Source of the DNA: Sphingomonadaceae bacterium
GTDB taxonomy: Bacteria > Pseudomonadota > Alphaproteobacteria > Sphingomonadales > Sphingomonadaceae
Direction: 5' to 3'
NCBI GenBank assembly: GCA_024236195.1
Contig: JACKKZ010000003.1
Coordinates: 248,001-312,000, forward strand
Length of the DNA: 64,000 nucleotides
Shown: one piece after another, positions 1 to 8,495 of the stretch
Layout: every line of letters starts with the position of its first letter
Position numbering within the stretch: position 1 is the stretch's first letter
The notes under the pieces: generated by a model
Seen by the model: the letters and a program-made list of their open reading frames with translations, nothing else
The model's database searches: none
Told to the model about the DNA's origin: nothing
Made by a program: the position numbers and the translations under genes

Positions 1-1
1 T

Positions 2-340
2 CTCTACAAAGCCAAGCCTGCGCTGCATGCGCGCGATTGCGAAGGCGAAGGCTTTGAATGGCTGGTGGCCGACGATTCCAACGTCTCGGTCTTTGCCTGG
101 CTGCGCAAATGCCCCGGCCAGCCGCCGATAGCGGTAATCAGCAACATGACCCCGATGACGCATGGCAGCTATGGCTTGCGCTTGCCGCATGACGGGGAAT
201 GGGCCGAAGTGCTCAACAGCGACGCCGAAACCTATGGCGGCAGCGGGCAAGGCAATTTGGGCAGCGTCAATGTCACGGATGGCGTCGGCAGTGTAACCTT
301 GCCGCCGCTCTCCACCATCATGCTGGAATACAAGAACTAG
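2..340 (+). CDS. glgB: 1,4-alpha-glucan branching enzyme, C-terminal end (partial)
   Basis: The reading frame is open from the window edge and ends at TAG 338-340, giving about 112 residues. It matches the C-terminal all-beta domain of GlgB: a buried core followed by VLNSDAETYGGSGQGNLG and a final LPPLSTIMLEY strand, both typical of branching enzymes. GlgB makes alpha-1,6 branches in cytoplasmic glycogen. The catalytic GH13 barrel lies outside the window. glgC follows after 16 bases on the same strand, so this is the upstream gene of a glycogen operon. Identification is by family pattern and by context. Confidence 0.88.
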   Translation, partial: LYKAKPALHARDCEGEGFEWLVADDSNVSVFAWLRKCPGQPPIAVISNMTPMTHGSYGLRLPHDGEWAEVLNSDAETYGGSGQGNLGSVNVTDGVGSVTLPPLSTIMLEYKN

Positions 341-356
341 GAACGGGAAGAGGCCA

Positions 357-1619
357 ATGAGAGAACGATATTCGCAGCCGCTTGCACGTGATGCCATGGC
401 CTATGTCCTCGCTGGGGGGCGCGGCAGTCGATTGCTCGAACTGACCGACCGGCGCGCCAAGCCGGCGGTCTATTTCGGCGGGGTCTCGCGGATCGTCGAC
501 TTCGCGCTCAGCAACGCCATCAATTCGGGCATCCGCCGCATCGGCGTCGCCACGCAATACAAGGCGCACAGCCTGATCCGCCACATGCAGCGCGCGTGGA
601 ACTTCATGCGCCCGGAACGCAACGAAAGCTTCGATATCCTGCCTGCCAGCCAGCGCGTCTCGGAAAGCCAGTGGTACGAAGGCACAGCAGACGCGGTTTA
701 CCAGAATATCGACATCATTCAGAGCCATGCGCCCAAATACATGATCATCCTGGCGGGCGACCATGTCTACAAGATGGACTATGAGCTGATGCTCCGCCAG
801 CATGTCGAAAGCGGCGCGGATGTGACGGTCGGCTGTCTTGTGGTGCCACGCATGGAAGCGACCGGCTTTGGCGTGATGCATGTCGACAAGACTGACCGGA
901 TCACTGCTTTTGTTGAAAAGCCTGCTGATCCGCCCGGCATTCCCGGCAATGAATCCATGGCTCTCGCGAGCATGGGCATCTATGTCTTCAACACGGACTT
1001 CCTGTTCGACCAGCTGCGCCGTGATGCTGCCGATCCGGAATCCAAACGCGATTTCGGCGGCGATATCATCCCCTGGATCGTCAAGAACAGCAAAGCGCAG
1101 GCGCACCGTTTCACCGATAGCTGCATCCGTGCAGCGGACGAGATCGAGGAGTATTGGCGCGATGTCGGCACACTGGATGCCTATTTCGAGGCCAATCTCG
1201 ACCTCACTGACGTGGTGCCCAAGCTCAACCTCTATGACCGCGACTGGCCGATCTGGACCGACCAGGTCGTCGCCGCACCGGCCAAGTTCGTCCATGACGA
1301 GGAAGGTCGCCGTGGCCATGCAATCAGCTCGCTGATCAGCCAGGATTGCATCGTTTCCGGCGCGCTGGCGCAGAAGAGCCTGCTGTTCACCGGGGTGAAA
1401 ATGGGCAGCTATTCGAGCGTCGAGGAAGGGGTGATCCTGCCCTATTGCAATATCGGGCGCGGGGCGCGGCTGAAGAAGGTGATCCTCGATTCCGGCGTCC
1501 GTATCCCGGAGGGACTGGTCGTCGGGGAAGACCCAGAACTGGATGCAAAGCGGTTCCGCCGCAGTGAGAAGGGCGTATGCCTGATAACCAAGCCGATGAT
1601 CGAGAAGCTCGACCTGTAA
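357..1619 (+). CDS. glgC: Glucose-1-phosphate adenylyltransferase (ADP-glucose pyrophosphorylase)
   Basis: GlgC makes ADP-glucose from glucose-1-phosphate and ATP, the committed step of bacterial glycogen synthesis. The 420-residue product has the family's usual length. The N-terminal nucleotide-binding loop AGGRGSRL is at residues 19-26, followed by the AKPA segment at 34-37. The GDHVYKMDY segment near residue 140 lines the active site, and the C-terminal part has the repeated short strands of the left-handed beta-helix. The ATG at 357 follows a GGAAGAGG ribosome site. The TAA stop overlaps the glgA start (TAATG), so the two are probably translationally coupled. In this family the enzyme is usually allosterically controlled; no such sites were assigned here. 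Confidence 0.96.
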   Translation: MRERYSQPLARDAMAYVLAGGRGSRLLELTDRRAKPAVYFGGVSRIVDFALSNAINSGIRRIGVATQYKAHSLIRHMQRAWNFMRPERNESFDILPASQRVSESQWYEGTADAVYQNIDIIQSHAPKYMIILAGDHVYKMDYELMLRQHVESGADVTVGCLVVPRMEATGFGVMHVDKTDRITAFVEKPADPPGIPGNESMALASMGIYVFNTDFLFDQLRRDAADPESKRDFGGDIIPWIVKNSKAQAHRFTDSCIRAADEIEEYWRDVGTLDAYFEANLDLTDVVPKLNLYDRDWPIWTDQVVAAPAKFVHDEEGRRGHAISSLISQDCIVSGALAQKSLLFTGVKMGSYSSVEEGVILPYCNIGRGARLKKVILDSGVRIPEGLVVGEDPELDAKRFRRSEKGVCLITKPMIEKLDL

Positions 1620-3070
1620 TGCCAGTATCTGTCCTGTCCGTCGCGTCGGAGGCGGTCCCGCTGGTGAAGACCGGCGGGCTGGCCGACGTCGCGGGCGCCC
1701 TCCCCTCTGCCGTCGCTGGCCATGGTATCGAAATGACCACGCTGCTGCCCGGCTATCCGGCAGTGGGCAAGGCGATGGGCAAGGGCAAGCTGGTCCACAA
1801 ATGGGATTCGCTGCTTGGCGAACCCGCGCGGTTGCTGGCGGGCAAGATCGGCAAGCACAAGCTGCTGGTGCTCGATTGCCCCACCCTCTTTGCCCGGGAG
1901 GGCGGCCCCTATGGCGATGTCAAGGGCAAGGACTGGGCGGACAATTGGCGTCGCTTCGCCGCTTTCGGGCGAGCAGCCGCGGATATTGCGAGTGGCGCGG
2001 TGAAGGGGCGCAAATTCGACCTCGTCCATGCGCATGACTGGCAAGCGGCAATGACCCTCGCCTATCTGCGCTTTGCCAGCACTCAGCCGGAGCTTCCGGC
2101 GGTGATGACGATCCACAACATGGCCTTTCAGGGCTATTACGATGCTGGTGTCTTCCCCCGGCTTGGCCTGCCGCAGGAAGCCTGGTCGCTCGACGGGGTG
2201 GAAAGCTATGGCGGGGTCGGCTTCCTGAAAGCCGGGATGCAGATGGCCGATGTCATCACCACCGTCAGCCCCACATACGCCCGCGAAATCCGGCAGAAGG
2301 ATTTCGGCATGGGGCTGGAAGGGCTGGTTTCCTCGCGCGGGGACCGGGTGCGTGGTATCCTCAACGGGATTGACGAGGCAGTGTGGGACCCTGGCGAAGA
2401 CCCGGACATTGCAGCCAGTTACACCCGCCGCACCCTTGGCAAACGCAGTGCCAACAAGCGCGCGGTAGAAAAGGAATTCGGGCTGGAGCGCGGCGACGGG
2501 CCGATCTTCACCGTCATCAGCCGCCTGACCTGGCAAAAGGGTATGGATGTGCTGCTCGAAGTGCTGGACCACCTCGCCGGGATCGGCGGACGGCTGGCAC
2601 TACTCGGCTCAGGCGATGCCGGGATCGAAGCCGAATTGCACGAGGCCGCCGCGCGCCATCCGGGCAGGATCGGCATCCGCATCGGCTATGACGAAGCGCT
2701 GTCGCACCAATTGCAGGCCGGGGCGGATGCGATCCTCGTCCCCAGCCGGTTCGAGCCTTGCGGGCTGACCCAGCTCTATGGCCTCGCCTATGGCTGTGTG
2801 CCCGTGGTCGCACGGACCGGCGGACTGGCGGATACGGTGATTGATGCCAATCCCGCCTCGCTTGCCGCTGGCGTGGCAACGGGCATCCAGTTCGATGGCG
2901 TCCATTACCACGCTCTTTGCGCTGCGATCGACCGGGCCAACGCACTCTATTACCAGCCGAAACAATGGCGCACGCTGCAGCAAAACGGAATGAAGGCGGA
3001 TTTCAGCTGGGCTGCCAGCGGGCGCGCCTATGCCGAGCTCTATCGCGAATTGACCGGGAAAACCGCATGA
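1619..3070 (+). CDS. glgA: Glycogen synthase (ADP-glucose type)
   Basis: GlgA extends alpha-1,4-glucan using ADP-glucose (GT5 family). The start was set at ATG 1619, inside the glgC stop, because the protein then begins with a typical GlgA N-terminus, and KTGGLADV, the ADP-glucose-binding loop, falls at residues 17-24. An upstream in-frame start would only overlap glgC. The product is 483 residues, normal for GlgA. Two Rossmann domains are evident: HAHDWQAA near residue 140 in the first, and PSRFEPCGLTQLYGLAYG near 377 in the second, carrying the catalytic E-x7-E region. The stop overlaps the pgm start (ATGA), so this is part of the same operon. Confidence 0.96.
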   Translation: MPVSVLSVASEAVPLVKTGGLADVAGALPSAVAGHGIEMTTLLPGYPAVGKAMGKGKLVHKWDSLLGEPARLLAGKIGKHKLLVLDCPTLFAREGGPYGDVKGKDWADNWRRFAAFGRAAADIASGAVKGRKFDLVHAHDWQAAMTLAYLRFASTQPELPAVMTIHNMAFQGYYDAGVFPRLGLPQEAWSLDGVESYGGVGFLKAGMQMADVITTVSPTYAREIRQKDFGMGLEGLVSSRGDRVRGILNGIDEAVWDPGEDPDIAASYTRRTLGKRSANKRAVEKEFGLERGDGPIFTVISRLTWQKGMDVLLEVLDHLAGIGGRLALLGSGDAGIEAELHEAAARHPGRIGIRIGYDEALSHQLQAGADAILVPSRFEPCGLTQLYGLAYGCVPVVARTGGLADTVIDANPASLAAGVATGIQFDGVHYHALCAAIDRANALYYQPKQWRTLQQNGMKADFSWAASGRAYAELYRELTGKTA

Positions 3071-4695
3071 TCCGCAGCCACGAAACCACGCCTTTTGATG
3101 GCCAAAAGCCAGGCACTTCCGGCCTGCGCAAGAAGGTCCGCATCTTCCAGCAGGCAAACTATGCCGAGAATTTCATCCAGTCGGTCTTCGATGTGGTGGA
3201 ACGGCCGGAGAATGCGACACTGGTGATCGGCGGGGACGGTCGGTTCCACAATCGCGCGGTTATCCAGCAGGCGATCCGCATGGCTGCCGCCAATGGCTAT
3301 GGCCGCGTGCTGGTGGGACAAGGCGGCATCATCTCCACCCCGGCGGCAAGCCATGTGATCCGCAAATATGGCGCGAGCGGCGGGCTGATCCTGTCCGCCA
3401 GCCACAATCCCGGCGGGCCGGAGGAAGACTTCGGGATCAAATACAATATCGCCAATGGCGGACCCGCGCCGGAGGGCGTGACCTCTGCGATCCATGCGCG
3501 CACCACCGAAATCACCCGCTGGCTCGACATCGACCATGCCGATATCGACCTCGACATACTCGGAATTGAGTCTGTTGGCGGCATGACGGTGCAAGTGATC
3601 GACCCGGTAGCCGACTATGCCGCACTGATGGAGGAGCTGTTCGACTTCGCCGCGATCCGTACCGCAGTCGCTAACGGGCTGACCATGGCCTTCGATGCCA
3701 TGCACGCAGTCACCGGACCCTACGCCACTGAAATCCTCGAAAATCGGCTTGGCTTTGCCGCCGGAACAGTCCGCAATGGTACTCCGCTACAGGATTTCGG
3801 CGGGCATCACCCCGATCCCAACCTCGTCCATGCCAAGGCGCTGTATGACACGATGATGGGCCCTGCTGCGCCGGACTTCGGCGCAGCCTCCGACGGCGAT
3901 GGCGACCGCAACCTCATCATAGGCAAGCACCGTTTTATCACCCCGTCGGATTCGCTCGCCATGCTGGCAGCCAATGCGCATCTCGCACCCGGCTATGCAG
4001 GCGGGCTCAAGGGCATTGCCCGCTCAATGCCCACCAGCGCCGCCGCCGACCGCGTGGCAGAGGCGCTGGGCATCCCCGCCTTCGAAACCCCGACCGGGTG
4101 GAAATTCTTCGGCAATCTCCTTGACGCCGGGATGGCGACCATTTGCGGCGAGGAAAGCGCCGGCACCGGCAGCGACCATGTGCGCGAGAAGGACGGGCTG
4201 TGGGCCGTGTTGCTGTGGCTCAACATCCTCGCCATCACCGGCAAGAGCGCGGACCAGATCGCGCGTGAGCATTGGGCACGCTTCGGGCGCAATTACTATG
4301 CCCGCCACGACTATGAAGCGATTGCGACCGACAAGGCCGATGCGCTGATTGCCGCACTGGTGGCGAGCCTGCGCGACTTGCCGGGCAAGGCATATGGCCC
4401 GCTGACCGTGGCCGAGGCTGACAGCTTTGCCTATGCCGACCCGGTTGATGGATCGGTGAGCGAGAACCAGGGCATTCGCGTGCTGTTCGAAGGTGGCAGC
4501 CGCGTGGTCTTCCGCCTCTCCGGCACCGGCACCGAAGGGGCAACGCTGCGTGTCTATCTCGAGCGTTTCGAGCCGGTGGGCGGTAATCTCGACGCAGAAA
4601 CGCCAGCGATGCTGGCGGATATCATCGCCGCTGCCGAGGCGATTGCCGGGATCGAGCAACATACGGGCTGCACCGCGCCTGATGTGGTGACGTGA
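3067..4695 (+). CDS. pgm: Phosphoglucomutase, alpha-D-glucose phosphate-specific
   Basis: The enzyme interconverts glucose-6-phosphate and glucose-1-phosphate, supplying GlgC or draining glycogen. The ATG at 3067 overlaps the glgA stop as ATGA. Visible motifs in order are the phosphoserine loop SASHNPGG (about residues 110-118), the metal-binding DGDGDRN (about 274-280), the sugar-binding GEESAG (about 360) and the phosphate-binding RLSGTGTEG (about 483). The 542-residue length matches the Pgm (not ManB/GlmM) branch. Placement between glgA and glgX suggests a dedicated role in glycogen turnover, although it may be the only cellular Pgm. Confidence 0.95.
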   Translation: MIRSHETTPFDGQKPGTSGLRKKVRIFQQANYAENFIQSVFDVVERPENATLVIGGDGRFHNRAVIQQAIRMAAANGYGRVLVGQGGIISTPAASHVIRKYGASGGLILSASHNPGGPEEDFGIKYNIANGGPAPEGVTSAIHARTTEITRWLDIDHADIDLDILGIESVGGMTVQVIDPVADYAALMEELFDFAAIRTAVANGLTMAFDAMHAVTGPYATEILENRLGFAAGTVRNGTPLQDFGGHHPDPNLVHAKALYDTMMGPAAPDFGAASDGDGDRNLIIGKHRFITPSDSLAMLAANAHLAPGYAGGLKGIARSMPTSAAADRVAEALGIPAFETPTGWKFFGNLLDAGMATICGEESAGTGSDHVREKDGLWAVLLWLNILAITGKSADQIAREHWARFGRNYYARHDYEAIATDKADALIAALVASLRDLPGKAYGPLTVAEADSFAYADPVDGSVSENQGIRVLFEGGSRVVFRLSGTGTEGATLRVYLERFEPVGGNLDAETPAMLADIIAAAEAIAGIEQHTGCTAPDVVT

Positions 4696-6473
4696 CCGAG
4701 ACTTTTGGCGCTTGCGTTGCTGAAGGCGCAACGCATTTCCGCGTCCGCTCCCCCCATGCCAGCGCCCTCCACCTCTGCCTGTTCCAAGGCGAAACCGAAC
4801 AGCGCATCCCCATGCTGCGCGAGGGCGAGGACTGGGTGGCAGAGGTCCCGCAGGACCTCACCGGCGCCCACTATGGCTACCGTGCGGAAGGCGAATGGGC
4901 ACCTGAGCAGGGCCTGTGGTTCGACCCGGCCAAGCTGCTGGTCGATCCCTATGCGATGGAGCTGGACCGGCGCTTCACCCAGCATCCAAAGCTGGCCGAA
5001 TATGGCGCGGACACCGCCGATATCGTGCCCCGCGCGCTGGTGCCGGGGGAGATGCCCCAAGTGCCGCTGTCTCCTCCGCATTTCACCCGCGGCGGCTTGG
5101 TCTATGAGCTGAGCGTCGCAGGCTTCACCGCGCTCCATCCCGATGTGCCGGAGGAGCAGCGCAGCACCGTGGCCGCCCTCGCCCATCCCGCGATCCTCGC
5201 CCATCTGCAAAAACTCCATGTCAGCGCGGTGGAGCTGATGCCGATCGTGGCATGGATCGACGAGCGCCATTTGCCGCCACTCGGCCTCGCTAACCACTGG
5301 GGCTACAACCCGGTGGCGATGATGGCGCTTGATCCGGGCCTGTGCCCCGGCGGCGTCAGGGAGCTGCGCGAGACAGTGGCGGCACTGCACAACGCCGGGA
5401 TCGGCGTAGTCCTCGACCTTGTCTTCAATCACAGCGGCGAGAGCGACATTCATGGCGGCGTCCTCTCGCTGCGCGGGCTCGACAATGCCGCCTATGCCCA
5501 TGCGCCGGATGGCAGGCTGATCAATGACACCGGCTGCGGCAACACGCTCGATTTCGCCAATCCGCATGTCCGCGCGCTCACCCTCGCCTCCTTGCGCCAT
5601 TTCGTGCGCCATTGCGGGGTGGACGGCTTCCGCTTCGACCTCGCCCCGGTGCTCGCGCGCGGACCGGGTTTCGACCGTCAAGCGCCAATCTTCGCGGAAA
5701 TCGCCGCCGACCCCTGGCTGGCCGACCGGGTGATGATTGCCGAGCCATGGGACATCGGCCCCGGCGGCTACCAGCTGGGCAATTTCCCGCCGAACTGGCT
5801 AGAATGGAATGACCGCTATCGTGACGATGTGCGCCGCTTCTGGCGCGGTGACGGCCCCGCCAATGTGCTGGCGACGCGCATCGCGGGCTCCTCCGACATA
5901 TTCGGTTCGGACTGCCGCAGCGTGAACTTCCTAGCTGCGCATGACGGGTTTACGCTGGCCGACACAGTCGCCTACGAGCAACGCCACAACCACGCCAATG
6001 GCGAGGATAATCGCGATGGCCATGGCGAGAACCACAGCTGGAATTGCGGCGCCGAAGGGCCAAGCGACGACCCTGCGGTGCAGGCCCGTCGGGCACAGGA
6101 TTTGCGGGCCTTGCTGGGCACGCTGTTCGCCTCTACCGGCACGATCATGCTCACCGCGGGCGATGAATTCGGCCGCAGCCAGCGCGGCAACAACAACGCC
6201 TATTGCCAGGCGATGCCGGTTGATTGGCAAACCCGCGACCGGGCAATGGAGGATTATGTCGCGCAGCTGGCAGAGCAACGGGTACAGCATGGCCCGGGCA
6301 TGGCGCGCTTCCCGGATGCGGGAAGCTGGACGGATGCGGACGGCAAGCCGATGTCCGATGCAGCGTGGAACGATCGCAGCTTGAACGGCTTCGCCTTCAC
6401 TCCCCCAGCCGCAAGTGCAGCCATCGGTTTCCGCGTTGATCGGACGAAGAGAGAGGTCGCACTGGGTGATTGA
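4692..6473 (+). CDS. glgX: Glycogen debranching enzyme GlgX (isoamylase-type GH13)
   Basis: GlgX hydrolyses alpha-1,6 branches of phosphorylase-trimmed glycogen in the cytoplasm. The start is GTG 4692, which overlaps the pgm stop (GTGA). The 593-residue product has an N-terminal CBM48-like domain (about residues 1-100), then the GH13 barrel. NHWGYNP is near 197, GFRFDLAP with the nucleophile Asp near 315, IAEPWDIGPGGYQLG with the acid Glu near 350, and the AAHDGF Asp near 418. The NHANGEDNRDGHGENHSWN stretch is typical of GlgX. It is somewhat shorter than many GlgX proteins, at the C-terminus. It is the last gene of the operon. Confidence 0.94.
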   Translation: MTETFGACVAEGATHFRVRSPHASALHLCLFQGETEQRIPMLREGEDWVAEVPQDLTGAHYGYRAEGEWAPEQGLWFDPAKLLVDPYAMELDRRFTQHPKLAEYGADTADIVPRALVPGEMPQVPLSPPHFTRGGLVYELSVAGFTALHPDVPEEQRSTVAALAHPAILAHLQKLHVSAVELMPIVAWIDERHLPPLGLANHWGYNPVAMMALDPGLCPGGVRELRETVAALHNAGIGVVLDLVFNHSGESDIHGGVLSLRGLDNAAYAHAPDGRLINDTGCGNTLDFANPHVRALTLASLRHFVRHCGVDGFRFDLAPVLARGPGFDRQAPIFAEIAADPWLADRVMIAEPWDIGPGGYQLGNFPPNWLEWNDRYRDDVRRFWRGDGPANVLATRIAGSSDIFGSDCRSVNFLAAHDGFTLADTVAYEQRHNHANGEDNRDGHGENHSWNCGAEGPSDDPAVQARRAQDLRALLGTLFASTGTIMLTAGDEFGRSQRGNNNAYCQAMPVDWQTRDRAMEDYVAQLAEQRVQHGPGMARFPDAGSWTDADGKPMSDAAWNDRSLNGFAFTPPAASAAIGFRVDRTKREVALGD

Positions 6474-6688
6474 GGCTTGGGGTCGGGGCGCAGCGATCAC
6501 TCGATCATCCGCTTGATCTGAACAACTTGTGGCTGAATATCGAGCGCACTACGGTCCAGCCAACAGTATCCGGCCACCCACATTGCCCAGAACTGGCATT
6601 TTCTGCTAACAATTTGATTTAGTAACACCTAGCGTTGCCTGCCTACCGCCCCGTTTTGCGGCGAGTGGCCACCTGGAGATTCGCACGG
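6474..6688. other. Intergenic region after glgX
   Basis: About 215 bases lie between the glgX stop and the ROK pseudogene. No convincing terminator hairpin, promoter or small gene was recognised here. Confidence 0.5.
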
Positions 6689-7010
6689 ATGTCGCGTAGA
6701 AACCGGAATTCGGATGCAAACGCGCCCAGGCTCGACCGCGTCAATTTCTTTGGCTCGGGCCTCTCCGGCACCAATCTGGAATGTGGCAGTTCGCACAATA
6801 TGCGGGTCACGCTCCAGGCCATACGGCTGAACGCCCCAATCACGAAGATCGAGCTTGCCGAAATTACCGGACTGACGGCGCAGTAAATCACCAATATCAG
6901 CCGAAAACTGCGCGAAGACGGCCTGATTCTGGATGCAGGACGCCGCCGCGGAGAGCGCGGCCAGCCAGCCATGAGGCTTGCCGTAAATCCCAATGCGGCA
7001 TTTTCAGTCG
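6689..7010 (+). pseudogene. ROK-family transcriptional regulator, N-terminal fragment (broken)
   Basis: Translation from ATG 6689 gives a helix-turn-helix region typical of ROK repressors (NagC/XylR type): SGTNLECGSSHN, then LQAIRLNAPITKIELAEITG. An in-frame TAA at 6884-6886 interrupts the recognition-helix area. The frame resumes directly after it with ITNISRKLREDGL and ends in VNPNAAFSVG, where the homology stops at an IS3 remnant. The sugar-kinase-like domain is missing, so the gene is dead twice over. Beside the glycogen operon it may once have controlled sugar genes; that is inference. A TTG upstream at 6635 is also in frame. Confidence 0.8.
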
Positions 7011-7082
7011 GCGGATGTCCTTGACGACCTGTTCGGCAGGGGCCTTGACCCGCGATTTTGCATTGGAGGATTTGGGCTTCAT
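7011..7082 (-). pseudogene. IS3-family orfA, first 24 or so codons only
   Basis: Read leftward from ATG 7082-7080, the frame begins MKPKSSNAKSRVKAPAEQ and continues VVKDIRR before running into the ROK pseudogene. It matches the start of the complete IS3 orfA at 48443-48817 but has three extra codons, so it comes from a related, not identical, IS3 copy. The rest of orfA and all of orfB are absent. This points to a deletion whose one end lies inside the IS3 and the other inside the ROK gene. Confidence 0.85.
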
Positions 7083-7154
7083 CTTATGGGATGGACGCCT
7101 CCCGCAATCGAGCCAAAAAGATTGCAGCAAGAATGGAGCAGAGGAGTTCATCAC

Positions 7155-8153
7155 ATGCACATGCTGGCGATCGATTTGGGTAAGCAGTCCTTCCACATTT
7201 ATGGGATAAGCGATGATGGAGAAGTGGTTTCGCGCAAGGTTGGACGGGCCAAGCTCGTCGACGCGGTGAGCAGATTACGTCCACAACTGGTCGCGATGGA
7301 AGCTTGCGCCAGCTCGCACCACTGGGGGCGCACCTTCGAGGCGCTGGGGCACGACGTGCGGCTCATCCATCCGCGGTTTGTGAAGCCGTTCGTGAAGGGA
7401 TCGAAGAACGACGCAGTTGATGCGGAAGCCATTTTCGAAGCGGCAACCAGACCAACTATGCGGTTCGTGCCGCTGAAGAGCGTCGAGCAGCAGGATCTTC
7501 AAGCCCTGCATCGAACACGCGACAGGCTGGTCGTCCAGCGGACCGCTTTGATCAACCATACGCGCGGGCTTTTGGCCGAGTATGGCATCGTCATGCCCGC
7601 TGGAGCGTCCCGGTTCCGCTTGCAGATCGACAAGATGATTGAGACCGCCGAACTCTCGGACTTGGCCAAGCTCCTGTTTCGGCAACTCGTCGAAGAGTAT
7701 CGCGACCTTGATGCCAGAGTGTCGGCTCTCGATGACATGCTGGTCAAGATCTGCCGCACTGACGAGCGTTGCAAGCGCCTGACAACGCTGCCTGGCGTTG
7801 GACCGATCGTCGCGACCTCCTTGGTGGCCGCGATCGACGATGGCCGACACTTCAAATCGGGCAGAGCCCTCTCTGCCTGGATCGGTCTGGTTCCGCGACA
7901 ATACACGACGGGCGGCAAGCCAAGGCTTGGCGGCATCGGCAGCAGAGCCAACCACTACCTTCGGCGGCAACTCATACACGGGGCTCGATCGGCATTGCTG
8001 AGGATCAGCAAGCACGAGGACCGGCGATCAAAATGGGCGCAGGATCTGCTATCCCGAGCTGGGCACAACAAAACGCTCGTCGCCATGGCGAACAAGACGG
8101 CTCGCATGGCATGGGCAATATTGCGCAGCGGAGAGAGCTACAAGATCGCGTGA
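7155..8153 (+). CDS. IS110-family transposase (IS1111 group), copy 1
   Basis: The 332-residue recombinase uses a DEDD RuvC-like N-terminal domain and a C-terminal serine domain. Visible parts are AIDLGKQSFHIY near the N-terminus (first Asp), VAMEACASSHHW (Glu), KNDAVDAEAI (Asp pair), then a helix-hairpin-helix-like LPGVGPIVATSLVAAI and the LSAWIGLVPRQYTTGGK region with the serine. ATG 7155 was chosen because the protein then starts directly at the first catalytic strand, as in the family. Only non-coding IS sequence lies upstream. It is identical in sequence to the copy at 48890-49888, so it is probably intact and recently active. Confidence 0.94.
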   Translation: MHMLAIDLGKQSFHIYGISDDGEVVSRKVGRAKLVDAVSRLRPQLVAMEACASSHHWGRTFEALGHDVRLIHPRFVKPFVKGSKNDAVDAEAIFEAATRPTMRFVPLKSVEQQDLQALHRTRDRLVVQRTALINHTRGLLAEYGIVMPAGASRFRLQIDKMIETAELSDLAKLLFRQLVEEYRDLDARVSALDDMLVKICRTDERCKRLTTLPGVGPIVATSLVAAIDDGRHFKSGRALSAWIGLVPRQYTTGGKPRLGGIGSRANHYLRRQLIHGARSALLRISKHEDRRSKWAQDLLSRAGHNKTLVAMANKTARMAWAILRSGESYKIA

Positions 8154-8408
8154 TCCTGCTCAGCGCTGAGCAGGATCACGAATGTCTTCAAATGCGAGGT
8201 GAAGACTTGATGGTGTAACGGCACGGACCGCCGCTTCACAGCCTGTAAGGAACGATGGCCTTCGAGGCCGCTCATCTTAGAAGGCACTGAACCGCGCGGA
8301 TTCCCATCATGGCCAGGAGCAAACCCGCTTCAATCGATAGGCCGGATAGATTCACGCATCCAATGCCGCAGCAACATCAAAAATCCACCTTGCGCGGGAG
8401 GCGTCCAT
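8154..8408 (+). ncRNA. Candidate guide (seek/bridge) RNA region in the IS1111 right end, copy 1
   Basis: No protein is evident in these 255 bases between the transposase stop and the right inverted repeat, but the sequence is full of inverted repeats. A perfect 32-base palindrome at 8149-8180 (CGTGATCCTGCTCAGC and its complement) overlaps the stop codon. A 7-bp stem closes at 8184-8206 (GTCTTCA and TGAAGAC), and GGCC-TTCGA-GGCC follows. IS110/IS1111 elements are known to encode a non-coding RNA that guides target choice, located downstream of the transposase in the IS1111 group. The exact RNA ends and the target-pairing loops cannot be fixed by eye. Confidence 0.6.
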
Positions 8409-8495
8409 AGATTCGTTCCTTCGTCACTACGACGAAGCCCAAATCCTCCTTAACTTACAACCTCAAATCTGTACCATAAGTGCTGACGGGGGACA
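8409..8495 (-). mobile_element. IS3-family 5' terminal arm, copy 1
   Basis: This is the upstream end of an IS3 element read leftward. The terminus read outward is GCTGACGGGGGACA, ending at 8495, and matches the right end at 50230. It differs from the second copy at five positions, all in its outer half. Its own orfA start survives on the other side of the IS1111 insertion. The flanking base 8496 begins a truncated gene. Confidence 0.8.

Larger units (their letters stand above)
7091..8408 (+). mobile_element. IS110-family (IS1111 group) insertion sequence, copy 1
   Basis: The element is bounded by subterminal inverted repeats: ATGGACGCCTCCCGC at 7091-7105 and its exact reverse complement at 8394-8408. 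It holds one transposase gene and a 255-base non-coding right end. Subterminal repeats and a long right non-coding end are features of the IS1111 group within IS110. Copy 2 lies exactly 41,735 bases to the right and appears identical. True ends in this group lie a few bases outside the repeats. There is no target duplication to judge by. The element sits inside the 5' region of an IS3 element. Confidence 0.9.
7066..8448. repeat. 15-bp perfect inverted repeat flanking the IS1111 copy
   Basis: GAGGATTTGGGCTTC at 7066-7080 is the exact reverse complement of 8434-8448. Both belong to the IS3 host sequence, not to the IS1111 element, and the same pair occurs at 48801-48815 and 50169-50183. In an uninterrupted IS3 they would be only about 40 bases apart. 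They would form a stem that holds the GGAGG-like ribosome site and start codon region of orfA. Confidence 0.8.

Noticed and set aside
318..2572. Leftward open frames of 333 and 376 codons across glgC and glgA.
   Set aside because: Antisense shadows of clearly identified glycogen genes.
7011..8495. Simple composite transposon made of the two IS3::IS1111 copies.
   Set aside because: The IS3 parts are different variants and one is badly deleted, so joint transposition of the 41.7 kb between them is not supported; recombination remains possible.
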